Below, in pieces: positions 10,290-20,900 of a stretch of DNA of 64,000 bases. How positions within the stretch are numbered: position 1 is the first letter of the stretch; every line of letters begins with the position of its first letter. The notes beneath the pieces are model-generated. The model saw only the letters and a list, made by a program, of their open reading frames with translations. It searched no databases and was not told where the DNA came from. Origin of the DNA: Dipteronia dyeriana (Eukaryota > Streptophyta > Magnoliopsida > Sapindales > Sapindaceae); contig CM065301.1 in the NCBI GenBank assembly GCA_032871835.1, positions 13,161,291 to 13,225,290 on the forward strand, read 5' to 3'. Position numbers and translations under genes: made by a program.

Positions 10290-10913
10290 GGCATCAAGCT
10301 AGTGAGGAATTTTATCGGCTTGTGTAAAAGAGGAGGGTTCGGTGGGAGTGGATGAGGGAGAGGCCATAATAGTAGTGAGAGATAATGGAAATTTTGGCTT
10401 GTGTATATTGTTTGGGCTCGTGTTATCATTCGAGAAGGTTGAGGCGATTTTGTAAGAGATGGAGATGAATTGGGTGACGCAATTAAGGGAGGAGGAGAGA
10501 GTGAATCACTTACTAGAGCAGGGGTTATATGAGAGTCAACCACGTTGGAAGGAGAAGTGGGAATATACATGTGAGAAGTGGTTATTTGGGCAGGTGGTGA
10601 ATTGGTGTCCAAGGAACTTGGTGATTTATTTGATACCTGATTAGAGGATTCGGGAATGGCAGGAGACATTATTTGAGTGGATGATTTGGTATTGATGATG
10701 GTAGGAAGGATATTTGAATTGGAGGGAGAAGAATCTGGTGAGGTGGTGGTGGGAGAAGATTTAATTGCCAGATTTTTATCTGTAAAAGACGAAAATAATT
10801 TTGAAAAAGACTAGTCAGTGATAGACATTTCAGGATAGGAAATATTTTTGTAAGGAAAGATATTTTCAACAAATACAACATACCTAGAAATAAATATTTT
10901 ATTAGATTTTAAA
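10290..10913 (-). pseudogene. Copia linker between integrase and RT
   Basis: Low-complexity Ser/Pro-rich translation (repeated SPPP, SSPS, NPPLL) typical of the poorly conserved stretch between integrase and RT in copia polyproteins. Frames change at 10881 and 10669. Confidence 0.6.
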
Positions 10914-11661
10914 TCAAGACAAATAAAAGCATGATTCAGAAGTGATACCAAGATACACACAAGGTCGAGAACGTGGTTCAAGCTTATGGTGATTGTAGGG
11001 TCGAAGCCATGGGTAACAAAGATACCCAAAAACACTTAAGGTCGTGTACTTGGGATGGTGACCGAAAAGTTTGTGATAGGGGTTATCATTTTTGAGTACT
11101 TGTGTAGGCATGCGATTGATGAGATAAGTGGCTGTTTGAAAGGCATGGGGCCAAAAATGAAAGAGGATAGAGGCTTGATGAAGGAGTGTGAGACCGGTTT
11201 CAATAAATTGACGGTGTTTTCGTTCCGTAGAGCCAACATGCTCAGGGGTATAAGGGGGTGAGGAGATGTTGAATACCATACTGGGCTAAGAGATGAGAAA
11301 GTCTTTGATATTCTCCACCACCATCTGTGTAGACAGATTTAATCCGAGTTTGAAAAAAAAAATCAACCAGTCTTTTGAATTTGTCAAAAACAGTAAAACT
11401 TCATATTTTAATTTGAGAGGATATAGCCATGTGTATTTCGTGAAATAATCAATGAATATAACATAATAACGAAAATTCCAAAAGATGTGATAGGAGCAGA
11501 CCCTAAACGTCAGAATAAATTACTTGAAATGGTTTATCACATATAAGAGAAGAATTTTTAAAAGACAGCTTGTGACTTTTGTTACATAAGCAAGAATCAC
11601 AAATATGATTAGACAAAGAAAAATCTGAGAAATAAATTTTATTTCTAGCAATTAATTTCTT
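10914..11661 (-). pseudogene. Copia integrase fragment
   Basis: The zinc-binding part reads CDSCLCNKSHKL near 11590. The catalytic core shows VYTDGGGEYQRL near 11320, which carries the second Asp. The C-terminal half shows TPEHVGSTERKHR, then FWPHAFQTATYLINRMPT and LFGHHPKYTTLSVFGYLC. At least two frame changes separate these blocks. Confidence 0.85.
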
Positions 11662-12252
11662 CTAGATAGGTAATGACGGGTGGCCAAGCCGCTGATGCCA
11701 GACTTGGGACGTTAGTGCAATGGATGTGGAAGGCGGCGGTTTTGGAAGATTGGTTGGGGATGTTGGCAATGACCACTCATACAAGTTGTTCCTACTCCGG
11801 CCTAGGGCTAAGGATTCCCCCGTACTCAAGTCCTTCACAAGAAAATGGTTAAGAAAAAATTCTATGGAGGTATTATTTTGTTTGCAGAATTGAGAAACTG
11901 AGATAAGAATTTTTTTAATTAGAGGTGCACACAAAATATTGTCTAATGTAAATGAGGCAAGAGGTGAATTAATGGTAGAAGAACCAGTGTGAGAGATTGA
12001 GATTCCATTACCATTGCCAACTATAACATCTTCGTTCCCAGCATAATCGGAGTGTAGGGAGATATTCTGAAGATTGGATGTAATATGATGGGTGGCCCCC
12101 GAATCTAGCACCCAATTGTTGTTTCCACTTTTTGAATCCCCATCTACATAGTTAGCTTGAGGTCGAGAAGTGGGTTGACCCCTAGAGCGAAACATTTTTG
12201 CATTGTGACTCGGCTTATCACATAATTGACACACAATACGGGGGTTGGCCAT
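11662..12252 (-). pseudogene. Copia zinc knuckle, protease and pre-integrase segment
   Basis: An open stretch of 196 codons. It starts with a CCHC-type knuckle, CQLCDKPSHNAKMF, in which the last Cys is Phe. The aspartic protease active site is WVLDSGATHHIT (about residues 47-58). The segment ends with the pre-integrase signature VWHQRLGHPS. The frame is intact across this block. Confidence 0.85.
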
Positions 12253-12559
12253 GTTGTCCCTGATAATGATTCAGATTCCATGAGAAAGGTTGAGAACTGG
12301 AATTGAAACTCATACCTTGAGAGGTGAAGCCTCGACCATTGAAGGGATTTTACGGAGATTGATTGGACAACGGACTAGAGTGGTTGAAATTTGAGGGTTG
12401 TCCAGAGTAACCATACGATTGTCCAGGACGTCCAAGATTCTGATTTGAAGGCTTGGATCCGCTTCGGTTCCCTCTTCCACCCTTGCCCTTGTAGTTGTTT
12501 TGCTTTTGAGAGAATTGAGCTGTGATTTGTGTATAATCCTTTTTTATTTGTCCACGATT

Positions 12560-13309
12560 TTATGTCAACTCCTCATCAAGAAGCTTGTCATGGAGATTCT
12601 CAAAGGATATAGGTGAGTCACGAACACGAACCACATCCCTCAATTCCTTGAACTTGTCAGCGAGGCCATTTAAAGTATGAGCCATGATTTCTGGATTACT
12701 AAAGGGATGACCAATAAGAGTTAAGTCATCAACAATACCTTTTATTTTACTTGTATAAATGGCAACTAATTTTCCTTCTTTCTTAGTGTTCATAAGTGTG
12801 CACATGAGAGATAACATGCCAGTGTTGGACCGATTGGCATAACTGGATTCCAGTTTGTTCCAAGCTTTAGCGGAAGTATAACAGTTGTTGATGGTAGGGC
12901 CGACTGTGCCGTGAACAGTGGATTGAATCGCTAGTAGCACTAGTTTATCCTAGCAAAGCCAAGTGATGTGTTCCTGGTCGATTTTTGGTGGACATGGATG
13001 AGAGCCATCAACATAACCGAGTAGACCATAGCCAAATAGAAGATTGGTCATCTGTGATTTCCAGGACGTATAATATTCTCCACCTTTTGCTAACTTGAAT
13101 GGGATTTGATATGAGGCATTCAAAGATATCAGATTGCTACCAGGAGAGGGAGGATTACCTTGAGCTAGCCTGATGATTGTTGGTGTCGTCACAGTAAGGG
13201 CAACACCAGTTGAAGTAGCCGAACCAGAGGTGGGAGAAGTTAGTGGTGTGACCATGGTTGCTAGGTAGACGTTTTGGTATATTTGAGAGAGTAGAGGAAA
13301 GGAGATCAA
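12560..13309 (-). pseudogene. Copia gag
   Basis: One frame with a single TAG stop at 12947-12949, between ITWLC and DKLVLLAIQS. The protein probably starts at the ATG at 13255 (MVTPLTSP). It has the copia gag pattern: Y..WK.QM..LL...LLGYVDGS..CP, then A.W..LE..Y, then MAHTLNGL...F. A Gly/Asn-rich tail follows toward 12252 in shifted frames. The product would form the particle that packages the element's RNA. Confidence 0.85.
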
Positions 13310-13329
13310 AATATGTTCTATGACAGAGA

Positions 13330-13342
13330 GTACTCTGATACC
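13330..13342 (-). other. Primer-binding site (initiator tRNA-Met type)
   Basis: The minus strand reads TGGTATCAGAGTA. Its first 11 bases match the initiator-Met primer site used by most copia elements. It lies 18 bases inside the LTR end. Confidence 0.8.
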
Positions 13343-13360
13343 ATATACGATTTCTATGAA

Positions 13361-13523
13361 TGTTGTGATTTGTTTCCTGTAATTATGGACATGTAAGAAA
13401 ACTAAATCATCCTAATTAAGTGTGATTTGTTTCCTGTAATTATGGACATGTAAGGAAACTAAATCTACCTAATTGAGGTGAGATTACTATAAGGATTACA
13501 ATCAGAAAAGTAAAATGTCAACA
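13361..13523 (-). repeat. Very short copia 5' LTR (163 bp) with internal tandem duplication
   Basis: The plus strand runs TGTTGTGATT...AATGTCAACA, with inverted ends TGTTG/CAACA, next to the primer site. Inside, a unit of about 57 bp beginning TGTGATTTGTTTCCTG is repeated at 13364-13420 and 13421-13477 with a few differences. No partner LTR is present. Confidence 0.7.
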
Positions 13524-13749
13524 TAAATGAATTCCTAACTTGGTGTTCTATCATGATCTCATGATTACCGTGTTTAATTAGTATTTATTGTTTTTATTGA
13601 TTCACAAGTTTTTTTTTTCTCAAAATCTAGATCCATGTTTGCTACTCTTTTTTTTTCGGTTTATTTTATTTCAAATCTTCTAGATAAACTATAATTTGTA
13701 TAAATTCTTTTGTAGTTTTTATTCTGGATCTTCCAAAGTTAGTTTGATG

Positions 13750-13780
<31 letters not shown>

Positions 13781-14329
13781 AGAATCGTACCAAGAAAACA
13801 TAATCTCTGACAAACCGAAATCACACTAAAACTTTAACTCAATCACTAAAAAAATAAACAAGCGGACAATTAATATCACATTTACGATCTAACCTACTAC
13901 AAAAAAAAATCGCATATAATAAGGACGGTTTTACCAAGAAATAAGAAGAAAAACAAGTCTTGCGAATAAATGTGAGAAAACTATATATAAAGATTAGAGA
14001 TGAAGTGTATTTTATTTGATTTTATTTTATTTTAAAAAAAAAGATATGGTTAGTATTAAATTTGAAAAATAAGTAAAAGGGTTGTCAAATGAAAAAATAA
14101 ATAAATAAATAAATAATAATAAAACCATATAATTTTTTTTATAATTAAATCAAAATTTAAAAAGTGAGGTTTAAATAGTTCAGTGCAGGGTATGTTAATA
14201 ACACTACTATTTTTTTTATTAATAAAATACTAACAACTTGAATGAAAATAAAGAAAACAACCCTTCATTTTGTTAAATTTAACAAAATTTGACTTACACA
14301 GGTAGGTGTATGTAATTTTCTCTTTATAT
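13524..14329. other. AT-rich spacer with microsatellites
   Basis: Contains a (TA)n run at 13755-13780 and an AAAT/AAT run near 14095-14125. There is no ORF or known element. Confidence 0.5.
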
Positions 14330-14735
14330 TTAATCCTATCATATGTTACACCAAACATATGATTACTCTATTTTTAATCCAATCTTATGTTGCACCAAAC
14401 ACGGAAAACAATATAATCAATTAAATCAAATCCAATCTCATGTCTTAAAAATAGTTTAAACTTATCTTGCACACCAAACGCATCCAAAATGTGTTCAATA
14501 ATACAAAATGCTTGTGTGTTTGTATTGTATTGTCTAATACAAAATAATCTTCGAAATATAGTGAGAGTGCATTTGACGTGCGAGATAAGATTGAACTATT
14601 TTTAAGAGAATGAATTGGATTGTATATAATGTTTTTCTTGTATGATATAAAATAGTCTAATCATATGTTTGGATGAGATTGAATAAAAAATAATTAAATA
14701 ATATTAAATAAATAAAATCATTTTAATCAATTAAA
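14330..14735. repeat. Fold-back (MITE-like) inverted repeat
   Basis: The left arm (about 14335-14480, with repeats of GCACACCAAACGC-type ends) is an imperfect inverse of the right arm (about 14565-14700, with GTGCGAGATAAGATTGAAC and CTAATCATATGTTTGG). About 80 bp separate the arms. Half of the same element recurs at 31350-31450. No transposase is present. The exact ends and target duplication could not be fixed. Confidence 0.5.
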
Positions 14736-14939
14736 AAAAAAGATTTTATTATTTTTCAATCTCACTTATAAGGTATTAAACGTTTTGAACCGTTTTCCAC
14801 TCCATAATTGATATTAATTATCAGTCAACACTGTATGGTTACCATTCTGTTAATAAAACCGAATATTCCGTTAAGTAAGCAAGGTATCACAAACAGGAAA
14901 GCACCTGGAAGGTATTTTCGTGGGTGTGAGGTGACCGGC

Positions 14940-14958
14940 TATAAAACATTAAACCCTA
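14940..14958 (+). promoter_or_regulatory. TATA box plus telo-box
   Basis: TATAAAACATTAAACCCTAG: a TATA box four bases before a telo-box. This combination is known from promoters of plant genes for the translation machinery and snoRNA clusters. Confidence 0.6.
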
Positions 14959-15531
14959 GCCGCTTCATCTTCACCTCTCACAAATCTCTCTCTTCCCAAA
15001 TGACTTTCTTTTCTTTCTCAAATCCTAGCCGGCGAGTTTTTCTCCTCCACTGAGAGGAGATCGGCTCTCTCTCTCGTTCCCTCTTCTCACTCTTTGTCTT
15101 ATTTTTTAAATTTGGATACAGATGGATCTGGTGGGATTGGATCTATTTTTTATTTTTTGTAAAAGATTTTGTGGTGGTAAAGATGGCAATGGTGGTCTGT
15201 TGTAATTGCTTTGTGACCCCTATTTTGGTTTGATTTTCTGGGTTTGAATGGGTTTTGATTATTTTCTTGGTTTGAATGTGTTTGAATGGTTTTATGGGTT
15301 TGATTGGGTTTTGATGATTGCGTGGGTTTCTTTGATTTTCTGTGTTTTGTTTCATTTTCATGGTTTTTTTGGTTAATTTGATTTAACGGGTTTCGAAAAA
15401 ATTGATTTTTTTTTGTTCTGGAAACAGATTGAATATCGATGTTGTATTTTTCTTGACAGTGATTGAGTTCTCCTCTCTTCTCTCCTCTCTTACTTCAACT
15501 TTGATTTTTTATTTCTATTCAGAGATAGCTT

Positions 15532-15624
15532 GAGAGAACACAATGAAGAGAAAATTCTGGTTCGCTCGTCGTTCTTAATGGCATAATTGCCTTGACGATA
15601 CTACCATACTCAGAGTGTTCTCTG
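15532..15624 (+). ncRNA. snoRNA-like module B1
   Basis: Same core as A1, with no difference seen: nine-pair terminal stem, ATGAAGA, GGCA/TGCC hairpin, TTGACGA, CAGA. Confidence 0.35.
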
Positions 15625-15804
15625 TGTCTGTTTCTGTGTGTATTGTGTGTTAATGTTTTAATGGGATGGCTTTTGGGACCTAAAAGCAGCTTGTGGAGTG
15701 TTTGGATGTCCCGTAATAGAGTTTTCCGGTTTTGGCTTCTCTTCCAACAGAAGCCCCATTTTTGTTTACTGGAACTTTTATATTGGCCTATTCAGAGATA
15801 ACTT

Positions 15805-15897
15805 GAGAGAACACAATGAAGAGAAAATTCTGGTTCGCTCGTCGTTCTTAATGGCATAATTGCCTTGACGATACTACCATACTCAGAGTGTTCTCTG
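15805..15897 (+). ncRNA. snoRNA-like module B2
   Basis: Second tandem unit of copy B, equivalent to A2. Confidence 0.35.
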
Positions 15898-16079
15898 TGT
15901 CTGTTTCTGTGTGTATTGTGTGTTAATGTTTTAATGGGATGGCTTTTGGGACCTAAAAGCAGCTTGTGGAGTGTTTGGATGTCCCGTAATAGAGTTTTCC
16001 GGTTTTGGCTTCTCTTCCAACAGAAGCCCCATTTTTGTTTACTGGAACTTTTATATTGGCCTATTCAGAGATAACTTGA

Positions 16080-16173
16080 GAGAGAACACAATGAAGAGAC
16101 AATTCTGGTTCGCTCGTCGTTCTTAATGGCATAATTGCCTTGATGACACTACCATACTCAGAGTGCTCTCTCT
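16080..16173 (+). ncRNA. snoRNA-like module B3
   Basis: Third unit of copy B, equivalent to A3, with TTGATGA as C'-like motif. Confidence 0.35.
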
Positions 16174-16389
16174 CTCTCTCTGTCTGTCTGTTTCTGTGTG
16201 TCAATGTTTTAATGGGTTGGCTTTTGGGACCTAAAAGCAGCATGCCATTTTTTGTTTCCTGGAACTTTTATATTCGTCGTATATTTCTCTTCTTCAGCTG
16301 CAACACGTTTCATATCTTTCCTTTTTTTTAAAGATCAAAATGAAAGTATTTTAAAATAAATTTATTTAAAAAATTATTATATAAATGAA

Positions 16390-17828
16390 GCAAGAAACAT
16401 AGGCGATTAAGCCACATCTTAAGCCCAGTCGTAGACATAATATCCGTTGTTTTATACAGATTTGAAAAGCTTGGAGCAAAACAATGAAAGCAAAGTAGAC
16501 TTCTTATAGATCAGTTAAAGACAATGGTAAAGGGCCAAAACCACTCTAATGAAATAATACTACCACTCCCTCATTTTCTTTCGAGTATACACAACAAAAG
16601 GCATTAAACTCGATGACCAATAGCGTCTGGAGTGATTCTAATGAAAAATTGCAAAGTTACTTATAAATGTTCAATCTTTATGCTTATATGCAAAATGATT
16701 TCCTATGAACCAGAATAATGCGGCCGACTTAGAAAGAGAGCGAGACTATATTAAATCATGCATTTAAAATAAACAAAACACAATTGGAAGTCTTATAATG
16801 GACAATGTGACTGAGGTCCCTTGTCATCCTCTTCACTTATTTTGGATTGCACTTTAACTTATCAATATACAACAACTTTTGACAGAACAGTTTCTTCAAG
16901 ATGTTTCTACATATCATCAATACAGTTGAAAATGAAACAATATAATCACTTGAATACTATGTGGAATAAACTTGATGGATTTATTTTTAAAGGAGAAAAC
17001 GAAAGGTATAAGCAGTCTTCACCTTTTAACAAAACACTTTCTCTGGTTTAGAAAGTCGGTTCCAGAGGTTTCATTTTTTACAGATATAAACATGTATTTC
17101 TCAAGCTTAATATGCAATATATACCACAATATAGAGTCGATTTGGTTTTGTTTTTAAAAATTAAAATCAGATTATTTTATAATTTTAACATAAAATGGTG
17201 TTTGAAATTTTTTTCAAAAACGATTAATTCATAATCTGACAAATTTTGATAATGATTTTGAGATGGAGGTGATTGATTACTTTTTGAAAGTGATTATAAA
17301 ATAATCTATTTCAGCATTTAATCCATCTTTTCAAATAACATTATTATCTTTATAAAATCAATTTAAATCATTTATATTTCTTATTTCATCTCAAAATTAA
17401 ATATTTTATTTAAGTAATGACTTGATTTATAAAATCTTTTAAAAATCTTTTTATTGTTCTTATGATTTTTTTTTCCAATTTAAATATTCTACTTAAATAT
17501 TGATGTAATATATAATTAATTAATAAATAAAAAATAGGGTTCTAAATTATGTACATTTTAGTTATTGTAACATATGTATTCTGCTTTGGAGCTATACATT
17601 AATTTTCAAAATACAATTTACCAAACATCTACCGATTAACTTCACAACTGATTATTCTTTCAGCACAATTAAGAGTGATCATTTTAAAAGTTACATCAAT
17701 ATCAAACTGGCTCATAATAACATTAGAAATCAATACTAGAATTCATATTATTCTATGTCTTTCTCAATGATATTTTAGTAAATGCTCTTGTTTACTTTTG
17801 AATTCGAAATCAATAATGAACGAAAAAA
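16390..17828 (-). pseudogene. SLD5: SLD5/GINS4 pseudogene fragment, copy B (exons 3 and 4)
   Basis: Minus strand about 17105-17035 shows LEKYMF and, after a one-base loss, the NLWNRLSKPEKVF pattern of SLD5, ending at a GTGAAG donor. About 16915-16815 shows CIDDM, then a TAG stop, then KHLEETVLSK and finally SEEDD. The exon begins after the acceptor TTTTCAACTG, which is damaged. A Tourist-like MITE and a solo LTR interrupt the gene, and exon 2 lies beyond them at 18817-18889. Stop and frameshift make it a pseudogene. Confidence 0.8.
17134..17713. mobile_element. MITE with 3-bp duplication ATA
   Basis: The ends GAGTCGATTTGGTTTTG and, inward from the right, GAGCCAGTTTGATATTG are imperfect inverted repeats. 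ATA flanks both sides (17131-17133 and 17714-17716). It is 580 bp and AT-rich, with no ORF. The inner arms also contain inverted ATAATCTG/ATAATGA-type pairs. It sits in an SLD5 intron of copy B. A Tourist/PIF origin is likely but not certain. Confidence 0.55.
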
Positions 17829-18734
17829 TGTTGGGGATTTTGAACCGATGACCGCGAAAGCGTCGTGCCTAATATACGCCCATAACTCATAGTAATTAAT
17901 AACGTCTATAGCAGAAAAATAGATAAGTGAAACAAAAAAACCAATTACAACACAAAATATACTTGGAAAACCCAAATCCGGTAAAAAACCACGAGTCGTC
18001 AGGACGACAGAGAAAGTTCCACTATTTGATAAATTATTACAACCACGTACTCCATGATTCTCTCTCACACCACAACTCCAAACCATAGAGCCTTACCAAG
18101 TCCCCAAGATCACAACTGAGCTTTACATCGTGACTCTCAGCTCACAACGCTCACAAGATCCTCACCAAGAACTCTCAATATCTCCAAAGTCTCCCATGAA
18201 TATCACCTACGGATCTCTAACTTGATCCACTGATATTCCCTTAGGTCTCTCCCGGGTCTCACCCACTATCTCTGATGTTACATGGTGTTTTTTTTTTGCT
18301 CCACACAAAATAACCTAATTACAATGTTTCTATATACTAGTTACAGGGAGTTTAAGATAAAATAAAATACTACTCCTAAACGTATAAGAATTACTTATTC
18401 CACATAAATACTATTTCCTATTTATGACAAGTCTTCTTGTTAAAGGGAAATCCTTTTCCTTCAAGCACAAGAACTTCCCAAAAGAACACTTTCCTTTTCC
18501 GTAGAAGATTTCCTGTTTCACGCATGCTTATGATTGACTACGATTCGAGTCACGGTTACGCACCCGTTTCCTAAACCATTGCAAGTCACATGGAATGCAC
18601 CGCGTTGTTCGTTTATTCAGTTATTCTAGTCTTCAACCTCCCTCAAACAACACCATTCCAACTTCCAAACGTTTCCTACTTCTCCAGGAAGTTTCACATT
18701 GGATTCACTTGAGAATACGAGCCAAAACCTAACA
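17829..18734. mobile_element. Solo LTR (906 bp) inside the SLD5 fragment
   Basis: It starts TGTTGGGGATTTTG and ends CCTAACA, with A-runs on both sides that fit a 5-bp AAAAA duplication. The flanks (AATAATGAACGA on the left, ACATGGGCTTACTTTAC on the right) are joined directly at 49027-49060, which marks the empty site. No gag or pol is attached. The orientation is not settled; weak minus-strand ORFs over it are not proteins. Confidence 0.75.
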
Positions 18735-18816
18735 AAAAAACATGGGCTTACTTTACTTTCCAACCCTTGAACACTAAAACACCAAATCCAGATAATTAAA
18801 GAAAACATATAGCTAC

Positions 18817-18889
18817 CTTTTGAAGTCGAATTCGAAGATAGGATCTTAATAAAAATTGAGTAATGTCCAAGTCCATCTAGTAGAGTGAA
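18817..18889 (-). pseudogene. SLD5: SLD5/GINS4 exon 2 fragment, copy B
   Basis: The minus strand reads SLY, a TAG stop, then MDLDITQFLLRSYLRIRLQK and a GTAGCT donor. SLD5 proteins have SLYQMDLDR there, so Gln became a stop and Arg became Ile. The rest of the exon is in frame. This is the clearest single piece of evidence that the repeat carries SLD5. Confidence 0.85.
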
Positions 18890-19013
18890 CAAAACATAAT
18901 TGGAAGTCTTATGTCCTAAACCCAGTCATAGACACATTATCCGTTGTATACAATTTGAGAAGCTTGGAGCAATAAAATGAAAGCAAAGTACACATAATAT
19001 AAAGACTAAAATA
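18890..19013. repeat. Further local-repeat sequence
   Basis: Matches the 3' flank seen at 5650-5740 and 49800-49900 (ATTGGAAGTCTTATG, then TATCCGTTGT). It is joined here to exon 2 out of the normal order, so the repeat is rearranged. Confidence 0.5.
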
Positions 19014-19303
19014 TGAAGGTAATAAGAGCAATGCTCTGCTTTTCCAGAGAGAACTTATCTAAAAACATTCTTATTGATTCTCCTTATTTTTTATATTGCA
19101 ACCTGTTACAAGCCAGACTATATGTATACAAGATGGTTTTCCAGATTCTAACAGAATTTGTTTCACATATTTGAAGATAATATAACAGAATTTGTTTATA
19201 GATTCCTAGCTATACTGACTCAGCTATTCTATTACATGTGGCGAGACAATTAAGCCTTGATGATGCTGAATTTCAACCAAAAGATCAATCTTTCGCTTTT
19301 ACA
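19014..19303 (-). repeat. 3' LTR of copia element 2 (290 bp)
   Basis: The plus strand runs TGAAGGTAATAAG...CGCTTTTACA. Directly right of it is CACCCCCTC, the complement of a purine-rich polypurine tract (GAGGGGGTG). That order fits a 3' LTR of a minus-strand element. The 5' LTR is missing, so identity cannot be checked by comparison. Confidence 0.65.
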
Positions 19304-19559
19304 CACCCCCTCAAACTGGACTGTTTTAAATTAGTTAGTTTGAATTTTGATCTTCCTTCGTAGCATCATCACTCCCCCTCAAAAGTGAAAATGCCCTTTG
19401 TTAGCCGTGAGCTTGGATGCCAACAACTAAAAATGATTGATGACTAATGACTTTGTGAAGGTATTAACTATTTGAATCTTTATTGGAATATAACGAATGT
19501 CAAGTTTACATACACCAACCATATCCTTGAGAAAATGAAGGTCTATTTCTATATGTTAG

Positions 19560-20200
19560 GTTCGTTAATGAAAAATAGGATTGTGTGCTAATGCCTTACC
19601 ACTTAGATTATCACACTACAACACAGGCATACCAGTTAATGAGAGGTGTAGTTCTTTAAATAGGGATTGTAACCAGAGAATGTTCGTGGCAACTGAGGCA
19701 AGAGACCTGTATTCGGCCGGTATACTAGAACGTGCCACCACTATTTGCTTTTTGGAGGACCAACTAACTAGATTGCCACCCAAATACATGCATTGACCTC
19801 CTATTGATTTTCTATCATCCACATCACCAGTCCAGTCTGTATCAGCAAAAAATTCTAGGGGGAGTTGTTGAGCAGGTCGAAATACTATACTAACATTTTG
19901 AGTAACATTGATGTACCTGAGAACTCTTTTTCTAACAAGCTAATGAACCTGAAAAGGGCACGATAGAAATTAACTTAACGTATTGACAACAAAAGGTATA
20001 TATGGCCCAGTAAGTGTTAGGTATTGCAAAGCTCCAATGGTACTTCTATATAAGGTTGCATCTGAGAGGGCATCACCATCTGTAGAGGATAGTTTGATGC
20101 TATGAGTAATTGGAGTAGGATAAGATTTTGAGGCAGTCATATTTGTCTTGGCCAGCAGATCTGATGCATATTTGGATTGAGTTAGAGTGAGACCATGAGA
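19560..20200 (-). pseudogene. Copia RNase H
   Basis: Translation shows the copia RNase H block DDRKSIGGQCMYLGGNLVSW, then SSKKQIVVARSS, AEYRSLASV and ILWLQSLFKEL. Upstream pieces (20200-19930) match the RT/RNase H connection but are in other frames. Confidence 0.8.
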
Positions 20201-20230
20201 ATTTCTATGAGCTTCAAAGCCAAGGAAATA

Positions 20231-20900
20231 CTAAAGAGAGCCAAGTGATTTGAGAGCGAAACCTTTATTCAGGTCTTCAATAACCTTAGCTATCAAAACA
20301 CTATCATTACCAGTCAATAATATGTCATATACATACACAAGTAACAGAGGAAACGAAGTGGCATTTTTGTAGAAGAACAATGAAGTATCAAAAATGGAAT
20401 TTTTAAATCCCCATGCTAGCTGTGATGTCAAAAGTTTAGCATACCAAGCTCTTGGAGCTTTTTTGATGCCATACAAGGACTTATAAAGCCTACAAACATG
20501 AGAAGGTAAGGTTGAGCTAACAAAGCCTTCCGATTGAGCCATAAATACCGATTCTTGACGCTCACCATTTAGGAACGCATTATTGACATCGATTTGTTGG
20601 ATATCCTAATTATAAGTAACAATAAGACTAAGAAAAATTCTCATAGTGGCACTTTGCACAACAGGACTAAAAGTCTAAAAAAAAAATCCAACCCTGGAGT
20701 CTGAGTAAACCAAAAAGTATGGTTTTATACCTTTCAACTGAACCATCAGCTATATATTTGATCCTAAGAATTTATTTGCACCCAACAATTTTCATGTCAT
20801 TAGTAGCTAGTACCAAACTCGGCGTATGAGTTCTTTAAAGAGAATCAAATTCTTTAAAGAGAATCAAACTCAACCTGTATAGCTGCCTTCCACGCTAGGT
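20231..20900 (-). pseudogene. Copia reverse transcriptase with damaged active site
   Basis: An open stretch from 20542 shows YKSLYGIKKAPRAWY and FKNSIFDTSLFF. The catalytic motif reads YVYDILLTGN where the family has YVDD, so one catalytic Asp is Tyr. The N-terminal RT (20900-20550) is present but frame-broken. Confidence 0.85.

Larger units (their letters stand above)
10040..13523 (-). mobile_element. Truncated Ty1/copia retrotransposon (5' LTR, gag, protease, integrase, start of RT)
   Basis: The domain order on the minus strand is LTR, primer site, gag, protease, integrase, RT, which defines Ty1/copia. The sequence stops inside the RT domain at about 10040, and no RNase H or 3' LTR follows. 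It therefore lost its 3' half by deletion or recombination. Stops and frame breaks exist in gag and integrase. It is a dead copy. Confidence 0.85.
14736..16330 (+). repeat. Local repeat copy B, plus-strand unit
   Basis: Same order as copy A. Here the promoter is better preserved: TATAAAA at 14940-14946 and telo-box AAACCCTA at 14951-14958, 4 bp apart, then a pyrimidine-rich leader. An intron-like T/G-rich stretch and three tandem modules follow. Upstream of 14860 it carries the edge sequence also found at 3335 and 31455. It is the best candidate for an active version of the unit. Confidence 0.75.

Noticed and set aside
14330..14735. microRNA precursor from the fold-back
   Set aside because: Arms are over 100 bp with many mismatches and the element recurs at 31.4 kb, so a MITE is more likely; no small-RNA evidence.
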